A program made the position numbers and the translations under genes. Positions 1 to 8,853 of a stretch of 64,000 nt of DNA are shown here, piece after piece (within the stretch, counting starts at the first letter, position 1; each line of letters starts with the position of its first letter). The DNA comes from JAXLQL01 sp046331625. GTDB taxonomy: Bacteria > Acidobacteriota > Terriglobia > Bryobacterales > Bryobacteraceae. Below the pieces are notes generated by a model. The model saw nothing but the letters and a program-made list of their open reading frames with translations. It did not search any database and was not told the origin of the DNA. Where the stretch lies: contig JAXLQL010000029.1 of assembly GCA_046331625.1 (NCBI GenBank), forward strand, positions 1-64,000, read 5' to 3'.

Positions 1-654
1 CTCGACCGCATCCGTATCGAGACGTTCGGCGGACACTCCGCCCATGCCATCGACTCTGGTGGCGCAACGTTCGACATCCTGCTGTGGGGCGTGGCGCAGA
101 CCGGAAAGTGGGGCGTGCAGAGCCATCGGGCGCATGCGATCGATATCGAAGCGGGCTTCCAGCCCAAACGCGGCGGCCGCCTAAAACCATGGTTCCGCGG
201 CGGCTTCTTCGACGGCTCGGGCGACTCTAATCCGAACGACAACCGCCATGGGACGTTCTTTCAGGTGCTGCCCACGCCGCGTCCGTTCGCTCGGTTCCCG
301 TTCTTCAACCTGATGAACAACCGCGACCGGTTCGGAATGATGATCCTGAGGCCGCACGCGAAGGTGACAGTGTCCTCGGAAGTGCACGCCATGCGCCTGA
401 GCAATCGCAATGACTTCTGGTATCAGGGCGGCGGCGTGTTCCAGCCCTGGACGTTCGGCTACTCGGGTCGTGCCAGCGGTGGCGCAACATCGCTCGGCAA
501 CTTGTACGACACGAGCGTGGAATTCCGATGCCGGCCGAATGTCACGTTCACCGGATATTTCGGCGTCGCTCAGGGATTGGCGATCGTGAACTCGATCTAT
601 CCGAAGGGGCAGCGGGCGCTGCTCGGTTACGTGGAAGCGCTCTATCGGTTCTGA
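1..654 (+). CDS. alginate-export-family outer-membrane porin, 3' part
   Basis: The reading frame is open from the first base of the window and ends at TGA 652-654, giving the last 217 residues of a protein that starts to the left. The sequence alternates polar and aromatic residues and ends in a terminal Phe (EALYRF), as outer-membrane beta-barrels do. The stretches HGTFFQVLPTPRPFARFPFF and LMNNRDRFG resemble the alginate-export porin family (Alginate_exp). By family knowledge such porins let anionic or other small solutes cross the outer membrane; the substrate cannot be read here. A repeat element and the convergent hypF gene follow. The N-terminus and signal peptide are outside the window. 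Confidence 0.75.
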   Translation, partial: LDRIRIETFGGHSAHAIDSGGATFDILLWGVAQTGKWGVQSHRAHAIDIEAGFQPKRGGRLKPWFRGGFFDGSGDSNPNDNRHGTFFQVLPTPRPFARFPFFNLMNNRDRFGMMILRPHAKVTVSSEVHAMRLSNRNDFWYQGGGVFQPWTFGYSGRASGGATSLGNLYDTSVEFRCRPNVTFTGYFGVAQGLAIVNSIYPKGQRALLGYVEALYRF

Positions 655-691
655 CTCGGCCAGTCACGACGCCGCCCGGCGCTGATAAACA

Positions 692-731
692 GCGGGACTG
701 AAGCCCCGCGCAGGCTGAAGCCCGCCCCACA
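692..731 (+). repeat. REP-like twin-hairpin element, copy 1
   Basis: This 40-bp element has two adjacent short inverted repeats: one built on GCGGGACT and an imperfect partner, the other on GCAGGCT and an imperfect partner, ending CCCCACAA. It lies between the convergent porin and hypF genes. Four relatives occur near 3105, 54586, 54695 and 61656. No associated REP transposase is seen in the window. Confidence 0.75.
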
Positions 732-751
732 ATCGATGGCGCCCCTGCTTC

Positions 752-3082
752 TCAGAGACTCGTGAGGGCCGAGCCGTGCAGAGGGCGCGTTTCGCGTTGG
801 CCGATGCGATGGTTGGCGATCATGGCTTGCCCAAGAGAGAGCCCCCCATCGTTCGCCGGGACCAAGTGATGACAATAGACGTCGAGGTTCCGCGCGCGCA
901 GGAGATCCACGGTACGGCTCAGCAGGATCTGGTTCTGGAGCGAGCCACCCGAAAGGCACACGCGAGTGATCCCGGTGGTGGCCGCGACGCGGGAGCAGGC
1001 TTCGGCGAGCGCGGAAGCGAGCGTTGCGTGGAACGAAGCAGCCGCTCGAGCCGGATGGTCGCGGTTAGCCAACATCGCGCGGATAGTTTCGCGAAAATCG
1101 ATTTGCCCATCGGCGATCTCGTACGGATACAGCGCAGCATCTTCTTGCGGCGCGCCGCGGGCCAGCGCCTCGAGCTCCATGGCGCCCTGGCCTTCGAACG
1201 TCGCGTAACGGCGCACGCCTAGGATCGCGGCAACGGCATCGAAGAGACGGCCGCATGACGATGTCTCCACAGTGTTGAAGCGCCGCTCGATCATTCGCGC
1301 CGCCACCGCGATCCGCGCTGCGTCCACCGCTTCGCGCCCGGATTGCAGCACGCTGGGCTCGAGTGCGGCGTCATGCAGATAGGCGAGCGCGCTTCGCCAT
1401 GGCTCGCGGACCGCCGTGTCGCCACCGGGCAGCGGAACGTAGCGGAAGTGGAAGGGGCGCTCGAAGCCCGAGTAGTCGCAGACGAGCACTTCGCCGCCCC
1501 AGATCTTGCCGTCGGTCCCGTAGCCCGTGCCATCGAGGGCGAGTCCGATGACCTTGCCTTCGAGGCGGTTCTCGGCCATGCAGGAAGCGATGTGCGCGTG
1601 GTGGTGTTGGACTCCGATGCGCTCGGGAGCCTCGAGCGAAAGGGCGAACCGCGTCGAGTGATACCCGGGATGAAGATCGTGAGCCACCGCTACGGGCGAT
1701 ACGCGGAAGAAGCTCTGCATCTGGACGAGCGTGCTTCGGAACAGCTCGAGCGTTTCGAGATTCTCGAGGTCGCCGATGTGTTGGCTGAGTATGGCGAAGT
1801 GTTGCCTGGTGAGGCAGAAGACGTTTTTGAGGTCGCCGCCGCAGGCGAGGATTTCGTTGACGGGAGTGCCGAGATCGATCGGCAGCGGAGCGAAGCCGCG
1901 AGAACGGCGCATCACCTGCTCGCGACCGGCGGCCACGCGGACCACCGAGTCGTCGGCAGGTGTGTGGATGGGCCGGTTGTGAAGCAGGAAGAAGTCAGCG
2001 AGGGCGTGGAGGCGTGGAGCCACCTCTTCGTTCCGGCTGGCGATCGGCTCTTCGGAGACATTGGCCGAGGTCATCACCAGCGCGTCATACGGTGCGCCAT
2101 CGAACAGCAGGTGATGTAGCGGCGTGTAGGGAAGCATGATGCCGATCTCATCGAGCCCGGGAGCCACCTCATGGGCCACCGGTGCATCGGCACGCTTGCG
2201 CAAGAGCACGATGGGTCGGCGCGCGGAGACCAAGGAGCCGAGTTCCGTGTCCGAGGTGATCGCGAGGCGTGCGGCTGTGGCGAGGTCGCGCGCCATCACG
2301 GCGAAGGGCTTTCCGGAGCGGCGCTTGCGGGTCCGCAGGGCAGTCACGGCCTCGCTGCTCGACGCCAGGCACGCCAAGTGAAATCCACCCAGGCCCTTTA
2401 TTGCGACGACATCGCCTGAGGCAAGACGCTGTCTGGTTTGGCCGAGAGCTTCACCGCGGCTGGCGAGCAGCTTCTCGCGATCCCAGAGTTCGAGCCACGG
2501 GCCGCACTCGGGGCAAGCGTTGGGCTGCGCATGGAAACGGCGGTTCGAGGGGTCGTGATACTCGGCGGCGCAGGCTTCGCACATCGGAAATCCGGCCATG
2601 GTGGTGACGGGGCGATCATAGGGAACGTCGCGAATGATGGTGTAACGCGGACCGCAGTGGGTGCAGTTGGTGAACGGGTAACCGAAGCGGCGGTTGGCGG
2701 GATCGCGAAAATCTGCCATGCACGCGTCGCATGTGGCGATGTCGGGCGGCACGAGAACGAAAGCGGCGGCGCGCTGGCTCTCGCGGATCTCGAAGTTGTG
2801 GAAGCCAGCGGGTTCCGGTAGGAACTGCTCGTCTACGGCATCGATCATGGCGAGCGGGGGGGGATCGGAGCGCAGGCCGGCAATGAAGCCGGCGATTGCA
2901 TCATCGGAGCCTTCGACTTCGATGGTGACGCCGTCGCCCGAGTTCTGAACGAAGCCGCACAGACGATGGGCATGAGCCAAGGCGTGGATCCAAGGGCGGA
3001 AGCCGACGCCTTGGACGATGCCGCGCACCAAGAGTCGACGCCGTTGGGTGAGGATGGTCGCGGGTTGGGTGATATGGCTCAC
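752..3082 (-). CDS. hypF: [NiFe]-hydrogenase maturation carbamoyltransferase HypF
   Basis: HypF makes thiocarbamate from carbamoyl phosphate and ATP and passes it to HypE, supplying the cyanide ligands of the NiFe active site. All domains are visible: an N-terminal acylphosphatase domain (VRGIVQGVGFRPWI, about residues 19-32), paired zinc fingers (CDAC, CTHC, CEAC, CPEC, about residues 117-192), a YrdC-like domain (about 205-385) and a Kae1-like C-terminal domain with the metal-binding HHHAH. The 776-residue length is normal. It is transcribed divergently from hyaA, with about 210 bp between the two starts holding a repeat element and a promoter candidate. ATG at 3082 is the chosen start because the acylphosphatase domain begins shortly after it. 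Confidence 0.97.
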   Translation of the reverse strand: MSHITQPATILTQRRRLLVRGIVQGVGFRPWIHALAHAHRLCGFVQNSGDGVTIEVEGSDDAIAGFIAGLRSDPPPLAMIDAVDEQFLPEPAGFHNFEIRESQRAAAFVLVPPDIATCDACMADFRDPANRRFGYPFTNCTHCGPRYTIIRDVPYDRPVTTMAGFPMCEACAAEYHDPSNRRFHAQPNACPECGPWLELWDREKLLASRGEALGQTRQRLASGDVVAIKGLGGFHLACLASSSEAVTALRTRKRRSGKPFAVMARDLATAARLAITSDTELGSLVSARRPIVLLRKRADAPVAHEVAPGLDEIGIMLPYTPLHHLLFDGAPYDALVMTSANVSEEPIASRNEEVAPRLHALADFFLLHNRPIHTPADDSVVRVAAGREQVMRRSRGFAPLPIDLGTPVNEILACGGDLKNVFCLTRQHFAILSQHIGDLENLETLELFRSTLVQMQSFFRVSPVAVAHDLHPGYHSTRFALSLEAPERIGVQHHHAHIASCMAENRLEGKVIGLALDGTGYGTDGKIWGGEVLVCDYSGFERPFHFRYVPLPGGDTAVREPWRSALAYLHDAALEPSVLQSGREAVDAARIAVAARMIERRFNTVETSSCGRLFDAVAAILGVRRYATFEGQGAMELEALARGAPQEDAALYPYEIADGQIDFRETIRAMLANRDHPARAAASFHATLASALAEACSRVAATTGITRVCLSGGSLQNQILLSRTVDLLRARNLDVYCHHLVPANDGGLSLGQAMIANHRIGQRETRPLHGSALTSL

Positions 3083-3104
3083 GGCTGCTCACGAGGTACC
3101 GGCG

Positions 3105-3144
3105 GCGGGACTGAAGTCCCACGCAGGCTGAAGCCTGCCCCACA
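3105..3144 (+). repeat. REP-like twin-hairpin element, copy 2
   Basis: The same two-hairpin sequence as near 692, with GCGGGACTGAAGTCCC then GCAGGCTGAAGCCTGC and a CCCCACA tail. It sits just upstream of hypF in the divergent hypF-hyaA promoter region, so a strong structured RNA would form in either leader. Confidence 0.75.
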
Positions 3145-3225
3145 CGGCAAGGCGAGTGCCCATGTCGGACTCGGCATGTTTTCACGAGTTCGCTGGGGTT
3201 TCCAGAACACTGCAGATAGCTGAAC

Positions 3226-3247
3226 AGCATTTGGCACGCCAAATGCT
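3226..3247 (+). promoter_or_regulatory. sigma-54-like promoter inside a perfect inverted repeat, upstream of hyaA
   Basis: The site contains TTGGCACG with GG at 3233-3234 and GC at 3245-3246. The ten bases between them are the exact -24/-12 spacing of sigma-54 promoters; the -12 half is ATGC rather than TTGC. The site is also a perfect inverted repeat, with arms AGCATTTGGC and GCCAAATGCT separated by AC, so it could instead be an operator. It ends about 49 bp before the hyaA start. Sigma-54 control of uptake hydrogenase operons is known in proteobacteria; here it is an inference. Confidence 0.5.
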
Positions 3248-3295
3248 CCCTCGTGTTCGTATTCGGATCCCAGGTTGATCAGAAGGAGGCTGCGT

Positions 3296-4402
3296 ATGCC
3301 TGCCTCGGTTCAGTCGACGTACGATCTGCTCCGGACTCACGGCGTGGATCGGAGAACCTTCCTCGACTACTGCGTGAAACTGACCGCAGCCATGGGGCTC
3401 GGCTCAGCGTTCGTCCCGCAAGTAGTTTCCGCCCTTGAAACAAAACCCCGGCTTCCCGTGATCTGGCTGCATGGCCTCGAATGCACGTGTTGTAGCGAGA
3501 GTTTCATCAGAAGCTCACACCCGATCGCGCAGGACATTGTCCTGAACATGATCTCGCTCGACTACGACGATACGTTGCAGGCCGCGGCGGGCGAGCAGGT
3601 GGAAGAGATCCGCCGCAAGGTCATGAAGGACTTCAAGGGCCAGTACCTGCTGGCGGTGGAAGGCAACGCTCCCACCAAAGACGGCGGCGTCTATTGCACC
3701 GTGGGCGGACACACCTTCCTCGACATCCTGAAAGAGACCGCGGCTGACGCGAAGGCGATCGTGGCCTGGGGTTCTTGTGCTTCGCACGGGTGCGTGCAGA
3801 ACGCAAAGCCGAACCCTACCGGCGCCGAGCCGGTGAAGAAGCTGATCTCCGGAAAGGCGATCATCAACGTGCCGGGATGTCCGCCGATCGCGGAAGTGAT
3901 GACCGGCGTGCTGGCGTACATCCTGACGTTTGACCGGCTTCCCGAGCTCGATCGCGCCGGCCGCCCCAAGATGTTCTACGGGCAGCGCATCCACGACAAG
4001 TGCTACCGCAGGCCGTTCTTCGATGCAGGCCAGTTCGTGGAGAGCTGGGACGACGATGGCGCGCGCAAAGGTTGGTGCCTATACAAGATGGGATGCCGTG
4101 GGCCCACCACGTACAACTCGTGCTCGACGATCCGTTGGAACAACGGCGTCTCGTTCCCGATCGGCTCGGGCCATCCGTGCATCGGCTGCAGCGAGGAGAA
4201 CTTCTGGGACAACGGTCCTTTCTATGAGCGGCTGTCGAACATCCCGGCGCCGGGCATCGATTCGACGCCGGACGCCGTTGGCAAGACGCTCACAGTCCTG
4301 ACAGGTCTCGGCGTTGGCGCTCACGTCGCGTATCAAACGGTGCTCGGGAAGTTGAAGACCGAACCGCCGGCGGAAGGTCCATCTGCCGAAAGAAGGACGT
4401 AG
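3296..4402 (+). CDS. hyaA: membrane-bound uptake [NiFe]-hydrogenase small subunit, oxygen-tolerant type
   Basis: The small subunit carries the FeS relay from the NiFe site to cytochrome b. It has a twin-arginine signal (DRRTFLDY, residues 18-25) for folded export and a hydrophobic C-terminal stretch (about 330-350) that can anchor it. Proximal-cluster cysteines are 63, 65, 66, 161, 166 and 195. This is exactly the spacing of E. coli Hyd-1 (17, 19, 20, 115, 120, 149) including the two extra cysteines of the [4Fe-3S] cluster, which predicts oxygen tolerance. Start 3296 is chosen because AAGGAGG lies 7-13 bases upstream; a start at 3275 would lack it. It is the first gene of the hya-hyp operon. 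Confidence 0.97.
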   Translation: MPASVQSTYDLLRTHGVDRRTFLDYCVKLTAAMGLGSAFVPQVVSALETKPRLPVIWLHGLECTCCSESFIRSSHPIAQDIVLNMISLDYDDTLQAAAGEQVEEIRRKVMKDFKGQYLLAVEGNAPTKDGGVYCTVGGHTFLDILKETAADAKAIVAWGSCASHGCVQNAKPNPTGAEPVKKLISGKAIINVPGCPPIAEVMTGVLAYILTFDRLPELDRAGRPKMFYGQRIHDKCYRRPFFDAGQFVESWDDDGARKGWCLYKMGCRGPTTYNSCSTIRWNNGVSFPIGSGHPCIGCSEENFWDNGPFYERLSNIPAPGIDSTPDAVGKTLTVLTGLGVGAHVAYQTVLGKLKTEPPAEGPSAERRT

Positions 4403-4414
4403 AGAGGTGAAATC

Positions 4415-6136
4415 ATGGCGACCCGTGTCGTAGTCGATCCGATCACTCGCATCGAAGGCCACCTCCGCGTGGAGGCCATGCTCGACGGCGGGAACAAAAT
4501 CCAGGACGCCATCAGTTCGGGTACCATGTGGCGCGGAATCGAGATCATCCTGCAAGGGCGGGATCCGCGCGACGCCTGGGCGTTCTGCGAGAGGATTTGC
4601 GGCGTGTGCACCACCGTGCATGCGCTTGCGAGCGTCCGTTCGGTTGAAAATGCGCTCGGCATCCAGGTGCCGAAGAATGCCGACATCATCCGCAACATCA
4701 TGTTCCTCACCCAGATGGTGCAGGACCACGTGATCCACTTCTACCATCTGCATGCGCTCGACTGGGTGGACGTGGTGTCGGCGTTGAAAGCCGATCCGGC
4801 GGCCACCGCGGCGTTGGCGCAGAAGGTGTCTCCACACTGGCCGCTGGCGACGGAAGGCTACTTCCGCGATGTGGCCGGAGCTGTCAAGAAGTTCGTCGAC
4901 TCCGGACAACTCGGCATTTTCCAGAACGCCTACTGGGGGCATCCGGCCTACAAGCTTCCGCCCGAAGCGAACCTGATGGCCGTGGCGCACTATCTGGAAG
5001 CGTTGAAGTGGCAGAAGGAACTGATCAAGATCCACACGGTTTTCGGAGGCAAGAACCCGCATCCGAACTATCTGGTGGGCGGAATGGCGTCTCCGATTTC
5101 GATGCAGGGCGACAACGCGATCAACATCGAGCGGCTCAATATGGTGAGCGGCCTGATCGACGAAGCGGCGAACGTGGTGGAGAACATGTACATCCCCGAT
5201 TTGCTCGCCGTGGCGTCGTTCTATCCGGAGTGGACGCAGTATGGCGGCGGGCTCGGCAGCTACATGGCGTACGGAGACGTGCCGCAGAACGGCATCGGCG
5301 ACGCAACGAAATTCCGATTCCCGCGTGGCGTGATTCTTGGCAAGAACCTGGGCGAGGTGCTGCCGCTCGATCCGGCGGACCCAGCCCAGATTCAGGAAGA
5401 GATCGCGCATTCCTGGTACAAGTATCCAGACGGCAAGACGGGGCTGCATCCGTGGGAAGGCGTGACGGAGCCGAACTACACGGGTCCGAAGCCGCCGTAT
5501 CAGCAGTTGGATGAGAACAAGGCGTACTCGTGGCTAAAGGCGCCACGGTGGAAAGGGCATGCTGTGGAAGTGGGTCCACTCGCGAGGATGTTGGTCGGTT
5601 TCGCCAGTGGACGCGACGAGTTCAAGCAAGTGGTGACGGCGGCGCTCGGGAAGTTGAAGGTGGGGCCGGAGGCGTTGTTCTCGACGCTGGGGCGCACCGC
5701 GGCTCGGGGACTCGAGACTCAGCTTTCCGTGCGTTGGCTGCGCGAGGAGTACCAGCAACTGATCGCGAACTTGAAGGCTGGCGACTCGAACACCGCCGAC
5801 ACGCGCCACTGGAAGCCGGAGACGTGGCCGGCTGAAGCGAAGGGCTTCGGATTCACGGAGGCTCCGCGCGGCGCGTTGTGCCACTGGATCCACATCAAGC
5901 AGGCGAAGATCGCGAACTACCAGATCGTGGTGCCCAGCACGTGGAACGCTTCGCCGAAAGACGGCAAGGGGCAGCACGGCGCGTATGAGGCCGCGCTGAT
6001 CGGAACTCCGATGGCCGATCCGAAACGCCCCGTGGAGATCCTGCGGACGATTCATTCGTTCGATCCTTGCCTGGCTTGCGCGTCACACGTGTTCGGCGCC
6101 GATGGGGCCAAGCTCGCCGAGGTAGTGGTTCGTTGA
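4415..6136 (+). CDS. hyaB: uptake [NiFe]-hydrogenase large (catalytic) subunit
   Basis: This subunit binds the NiFe(CN)2CO centre that oxidises H2 in the periplasm. The N-terminal metal motif is RICGVCTTVH (Cys62 and Cys65) and the C-terminal one DPCLACASH (Cys552 and Cys555). A 15-residue tail follows His558 and would be removed by the protease HyaD after nickel insertion. The length of 573 residues is typical of group 1 enzymes. It starts 12 bp after hyaA with a GAGAGGTG ribosome site. It has no signal of its own and would be exported with the Tat-bearing small subunit. Confidence 0.97.
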   Translation: MATRVVVDPITRIEGHLRVEAMLDGGNKIQDAISSGTMWRGIEIILQGRDPRDAWAFCERICGVCTTVHALASVRSVENALGIQVPKNADIIRNIMFLTQMVQDHVIHFYHLHALDWVDVVSALKADPAATAALAQKVSPHWPLATEGYFRDVAGAVKKFVDSGQLGIFQNAYWGHPAYKLPPEANLMAVAHYLEALKWQKELIKIHTVFGGKNPHPNYLVGGMASPISMQGDNAINIERLNMVSGLIDEAANVVENMYIPDLLAVASFYPEWTQYGGGLGSYMAYGDVPQNGIGDATKFRFPRGVILGKNLGEVLPLDPADPAQIQEEIAHSWYKYPDGKTGLHPWEGVTEPNYTGPKPPYQQLDENKAYSWLKAPRWKGHAVEVGPLARMLVGFASGRDEFKQVVTAALGKLKVGPEALFSTLGRTAARGLETQLSVRWLREEYQQLIANLKAGDSNTADTRHWKPETWPAEAKGFGFTEAPRGALCHWIHIKQAKIANYQIVVPSTWNASPKDGKGQHGAYEAALIGTPMADPKRPVEILRTIHSFDPCLACASHVFGADGAKLAEVVVR

Positions 6137-6152
6137 GATCGGAGATGCTGCC

Positions 6153-6872
6153 ATGACCACTTATGCAGTTCAACTGACGCCGGAGAAAGCCAAGTACGGG
6201 CTCCAGTTCGTGTGGGAGTGGCCGGTACGCGTGACGCACTGGGTGACAGCGGTGGCGATCGTGTTGCTATTCGCCACCGGGCTCTTCATCGCTTCGCCAG
6301 TGTTCTCTTCGCAAGGAGAAGCGTTCGACAACTTCACGATGGGGCGCTTCCGCCAACTGCACTTCCTCGCGGGATACGCGCTGCTGTTCAGCTTCTTGCT
6401 GCGCGGCTATTGGTTCTTCGCGGGAAACAAGTATTCGCGATCCGGAGTGCCGCTGATCTGGCAACGACACTGGTGGGAGAATCTGTGGGAGCAGGTGCGC
6501 GAGTACATGGGCACGGTGCCCGGTCCGCTGCGGTTGGGGCACACATCGCTCGCGGGCCTCTCGTATTTCCTGATGGTGGGCATGCTCGGTTTGTTCCAGA
6601 TTGTGACCGGTTTCGCGCTCTATGGAGAGTCAAACCCGGGCGGGTTCTGGGACAACACCTGCGGCTTCGTGATTCCGATGCTCGGCGGATCGTTCCGCAC
6701 GCACATGTGGCATCACGCAGTGGCATGGGGATTCGTCGTGTTCGTGATTCTGCACCTCTACATCGTGATCTTCGATTCGATCCGGTACAAGAACGGCTTG
6801 CTCGCTTCGATCGTCACCGGAAGCAAGTATTACAAGCAGGGGGATATCGACACCAATGACTGGGTCAGTTGA
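6153..6872 (+). CDS. hyaC: hydrogenase cytochrome b subunit
   Basis: This integral-membrane dihaem cytochrome b passes electrons from the hydrogenase small subunit to quinone. About four transmembrane segments are visible (around residues 30-50, 68-85, 130-155 and 185-208). Histidines in WPVRVTHW, RQLHFLAG, HMWHH and VILHLY match the haem-ligand positions of the Ni/Fe-hydrogenase b-type family. At 239 residues the length is normal. Its 3' end overlaps hyaD by 17 bp. Confidence 0.95.
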   Translation: MTTYAVQLTPEKAKYGLQFVWEWPVRVTHWVTAVAIVLLFATGLFIASPVFSSQGEAFDNFTMGRFRQLHFLAGYALLFSFLLRGYWFFAGNKYSRSGVPLIWQRHWWENLWEQVREYMGTVPGPLRLGHTSLAGLSYFLMVGMLGLFQIVTGFALYGESNPGGFWDNTCGFVIPMLGGSFRTHMWHHAVAWGFVVFVILHLYIVIFDSIRYKNGLLASIVTGSKYYKQGDIDTNDWVS

Positions 6873-7368
6873 GAACGCCGCAGCTCCGGTGTTGGTGATG
6901 GGCCTGGGGAACCAGTTGCTGAGCGACGACGGCGTGGGCCTGTGCCTGCTCTCGCGATTGGCGGAATCGGGCGGCTTCGGTGACGATGTGGAGTTCGTTG
7001 ACGGCGGCACGCAAGGCTTGGCTCTATTGCCGTACCTTGCCAGACGCCGGTCCATTCTCATGCTCGACGCGGCGAGCCTCGGCGCGCCGGCGGGCACGGT
7101 GCACGTCTTGCATGGAAACGAGGTCAGGCGGTTCCGGGCACGGCGTGCACCGACTCCTCATGAGTCGAGCGCGATGGAGCTGCTGGAAACGGCCGAGTTG
7201 CTGGGAGACGGCTGTGACGAAGTGGCCGTGGTGGGCGTGGAACCGGCGATGGTGCGCACCGGGATCGGGTTATCGCCGGAGGTGGAAAGCAACGTAGCAA
7301 TCGCCGTGCAGCGAGCGCGGGAATTGCTCGAGGAGATGGTGGCGCATGTGCCTCGCAGTGCCCGGTAA
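6856..7368 (+). CDS. hyaD: hydrogenase large-subunit maturation endopeptidase
   Basis: This protease of the HybD/HyaD family cuts the C-terminal tail from HyaB once nickel is in place. The family core MGLGNQLLSDDGVGL is present (residues 15-29). Nickel-sensing ligands in the family are Glu, Asp and His. Here the first is Asp25 (SDDG) instead of the usual Glu; the others are Asp49 (FVDGGT) and His102 (TPHESS). The 170-residue length is usual. Overlaps with hyaC (17 bp) and hypC (23 bp) imply coupled translation. Confidence 0.92.
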   Translation: MTGSVENAAAPVLVMGLGNQLLSDDGVGLCLLSRLAESGGFGDDVEFVDGGTQGLALLPYLARRRSILMLDAASLGAPAGTVHVLHGNEVRRFRARRAPTPHESSAMELLETAELLGDGCDEVAVVGVEPAMVRTGIGLSPEVESNVAIAVQRARELLEEMVAHVPRSAR

Positions 7369-7603
7369 GATCGTCGACTCGGAAGAGATCGGCGGCATGC
7401 GCGTGGGCCGCGTGCAGTTCGGCGGCATCACGCGAAAGGCTTTTCTCGATTACGTGCCGGAAGCCGGGCCGGGCGACTATGTGATGGTCCACGTGGGGTT
7501 CGCGATCAGCAAGGTGGACGAAGCCGAAGCCGAGCGGGCCTACGACGCGATGCGGAAGATGGGCATCCTCGAAGAGGAACTGGCGGGTGGAGACGCCTCA
7601 TGA
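7346..7603 (+). CDS. hypC: hydrogenase maturation chaperone HypC
   Basis: HypC is the small chaperone that, with HypD, holds the Fe(CN)2CO group and delivers it to the apo large subunit. The essential N-terminal MCLAVPG, with Cys2, is present and fixes the start. It has 85 residues, which is normal. It overlaps hyaD by 23 bp and shares an ATGA with hypD. Confidence 0.96.
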   Translation: MCLAVPGKIVDSEEIGGMRVGRVQFGGITRKAFLDYVPEAGPGDYVMVHVGFAISKVDEAEAERAYDAMRKMGILEEELAGGDAS

Positions 7604-8709
7604 GGCTGCTCGATGAGTATCGCGATCCCGCGCTAGCGCAAGCGATCGCAGCCGATATCCGGCGTCGCGCGACTCGGCCCTGGGTACTGATGGAGATCTG
7701 CGGTGGGCAGACGCACACGTTGATGCGTTACGGGATTGACCGGCTGTTGCCCGAGGGCGTGGAACTGGTACATGGACCCGGCTGTCCGGTCTGCGTGACA
7801 CCGCTCGAGACTTTGGACAAAGCCGTGGAGATCGCCTCGCGGCCGGACGTGATCTTCGTCTCTTATGGCGACATGTTGCGCGTGCCCGGCTCGTGGAGCG
7901 ATTTGTTCCATGCACGGGCGAAGGGCGCGGACGTGCGGATCGTCTACTCGCCGATGGAAGCGCTCGACCTGGCGCGGCGAAATCCTGAGAAGCAGGTGGT
8001 CTTCTTCGCGGTTGGTTTCGAGACCACGGCTCCGGCCAACGCGATGCCGGTGTGGCAGGCCAAGCGCGAGGGCATCACGAACTTCTCGATTCTTGTTTCG
8101 CACGTGCTGGTGCCGCCGGCGATCCGGTTGCTGCTCGAGTCGCCAGGGAATCGCGTGCAAGGCTTCATCGCGCCGGGGCACGTTTGTACCGTGATGGGCT
8201 ACGCCGAATACGAGGAATTGGCGAAACAGTACGGAGTTCCGTTCGTGGTGGCCGGATTCGAGCCGCTGGATTTGCTGGAAGCGATCCGGATGCTGGTGGC
8301 GCAGCTCGAAGAAGGCCGCGCGGAGGTGGAGAACCAATACGTTCGTAGCGTGACTCGCGAGGGCAACGAGGCTGCGCGCCGTAGGATGCTCGAGGTGTTC
8401 GAGGTGGCGGACCGGACGTGGCGCGGCATCGGCGAGATTCCGCAATCGGGTTACCGGCTGCGCGAAGAGTACGCCGCTTACGACGCCGAGCGCGTGTTTG
8501 GCCTCGAACATTCGCAAGTGAATGAGCCGCCCGAGTGCATTGCGGCGCTGATCTTGCAGGGGCAGAGGAAGCCAGTGGACTGTCCGCTTTTCGGTACGCG
8601 CTGCACGCCGGATCAGCCGGTGGGTGCGCCGATGGTTTCGGGCGAAGGTGCGTGCGCTGCGTATTTTCGATACCGGCGTCACGACGCGGCAGAGCTTGCA
8701 GTGGCGTGA
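7600..8709 (+). CDS. hypD: hydrogenase maturation iron-sulfur protein HypD
   Basis: HypD carries a [4Fe-4S] cluster and is the scaffold for the Fe(CN)2CO unit together with HypC. Visible family blocks are MEICGGQTHT (residues 31-40), the HGPGCPVC loop, a GFETTAP segment and a C-terminal Cys-rich region (CPLFGTRC, GEGACAAYFRYR). At 369 residues it is full length. Its TGA at 8707-8709 lies three bases before the first ATG of the 137-bp repeat array, so ribosomes finishing hypD could restart on the mini-ORFs. Confidence 0.97.
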   Translation: MRLLDEYRDPALAQAIAADIRRRATRPWVLMEICGGQTHTLMRYGIDRLLPEGVELVHGPGCPVCVTPLETLDKAVEIASRPDVIFVSYGDMLRVPGSWSDLFHARAKGADVRIVYSPMEALDLARRNPEKQVVFFAVGFETTAPANAMPVWQAKREGITNFSILVSHVLVPPAIRLLLESPGNRVQGFIAPGHVCTVMGYAEYEELAKQYGVPFVVAGFEPLDLLEAIRMLVAQLEEGRAEVENQYVRSVTREGNEAARRRMLEVFEVADRTWRGIGEIPQSGYRLREEYAAYDAERVFGLEHSQVNEPPECIAALILQGQRKPVDCPLFGTRCTPDQPVGAPMVSGEGACAAYFRYRRHDAAELAVA

Positions 8710-8712
8710 AGG

Positions 8713-8853
8713 ATGAATCCGATGCGCGACTTCATGTGTCCAACGCCGCTGCCCGCCGGTGACCGCATGCTGCTCGGGCACGGGTCTGGGGGAAGGCGCA
8801 GCGCGGCTTTCTCAATCGACTGCGCACAGAACTCGCCCCGGTGTGAAGGATGA
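8713..8853 (+). CDS. HypE-N-terminus mini-protein 1 (46 residues)
   Basis: The ORF starts three bases after the hypD stop and ends in TGA at 8851-8853, overlapping the next ATG as ATGA. It begins MNPMRDFMCPTPLPAG, keeps the HypE motif LLGHGSGG (residues 20-27) and ends in an unrelated-looking tail finishing CEG. Against unit 3 its first 27 codons show five synonymous changes and two replacements (T8M, V19M). No function is known. It could be a coupling leader, a HypE-interaction peptide or a decaying duplicate. Confidence 0.6.
   Translation: MNPMRDFMCPTPLPAGDRMLLGHGSGGRRSAAFSIDCAQNSPRCEG

Noticed and set aside
4079..5449. 456-codon ORF antisense to hyaA/hyaB
   Set aside because: Lies opposite the well-supported hydrogenase subunits; composition (His/Arg-rich) is typical of antisense frames in high-GC DNA.
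7633..8781. 382-codon ORF antisense to hypD
   Set aside because: Opposite an intact, conserved gene, with no motif of its own.
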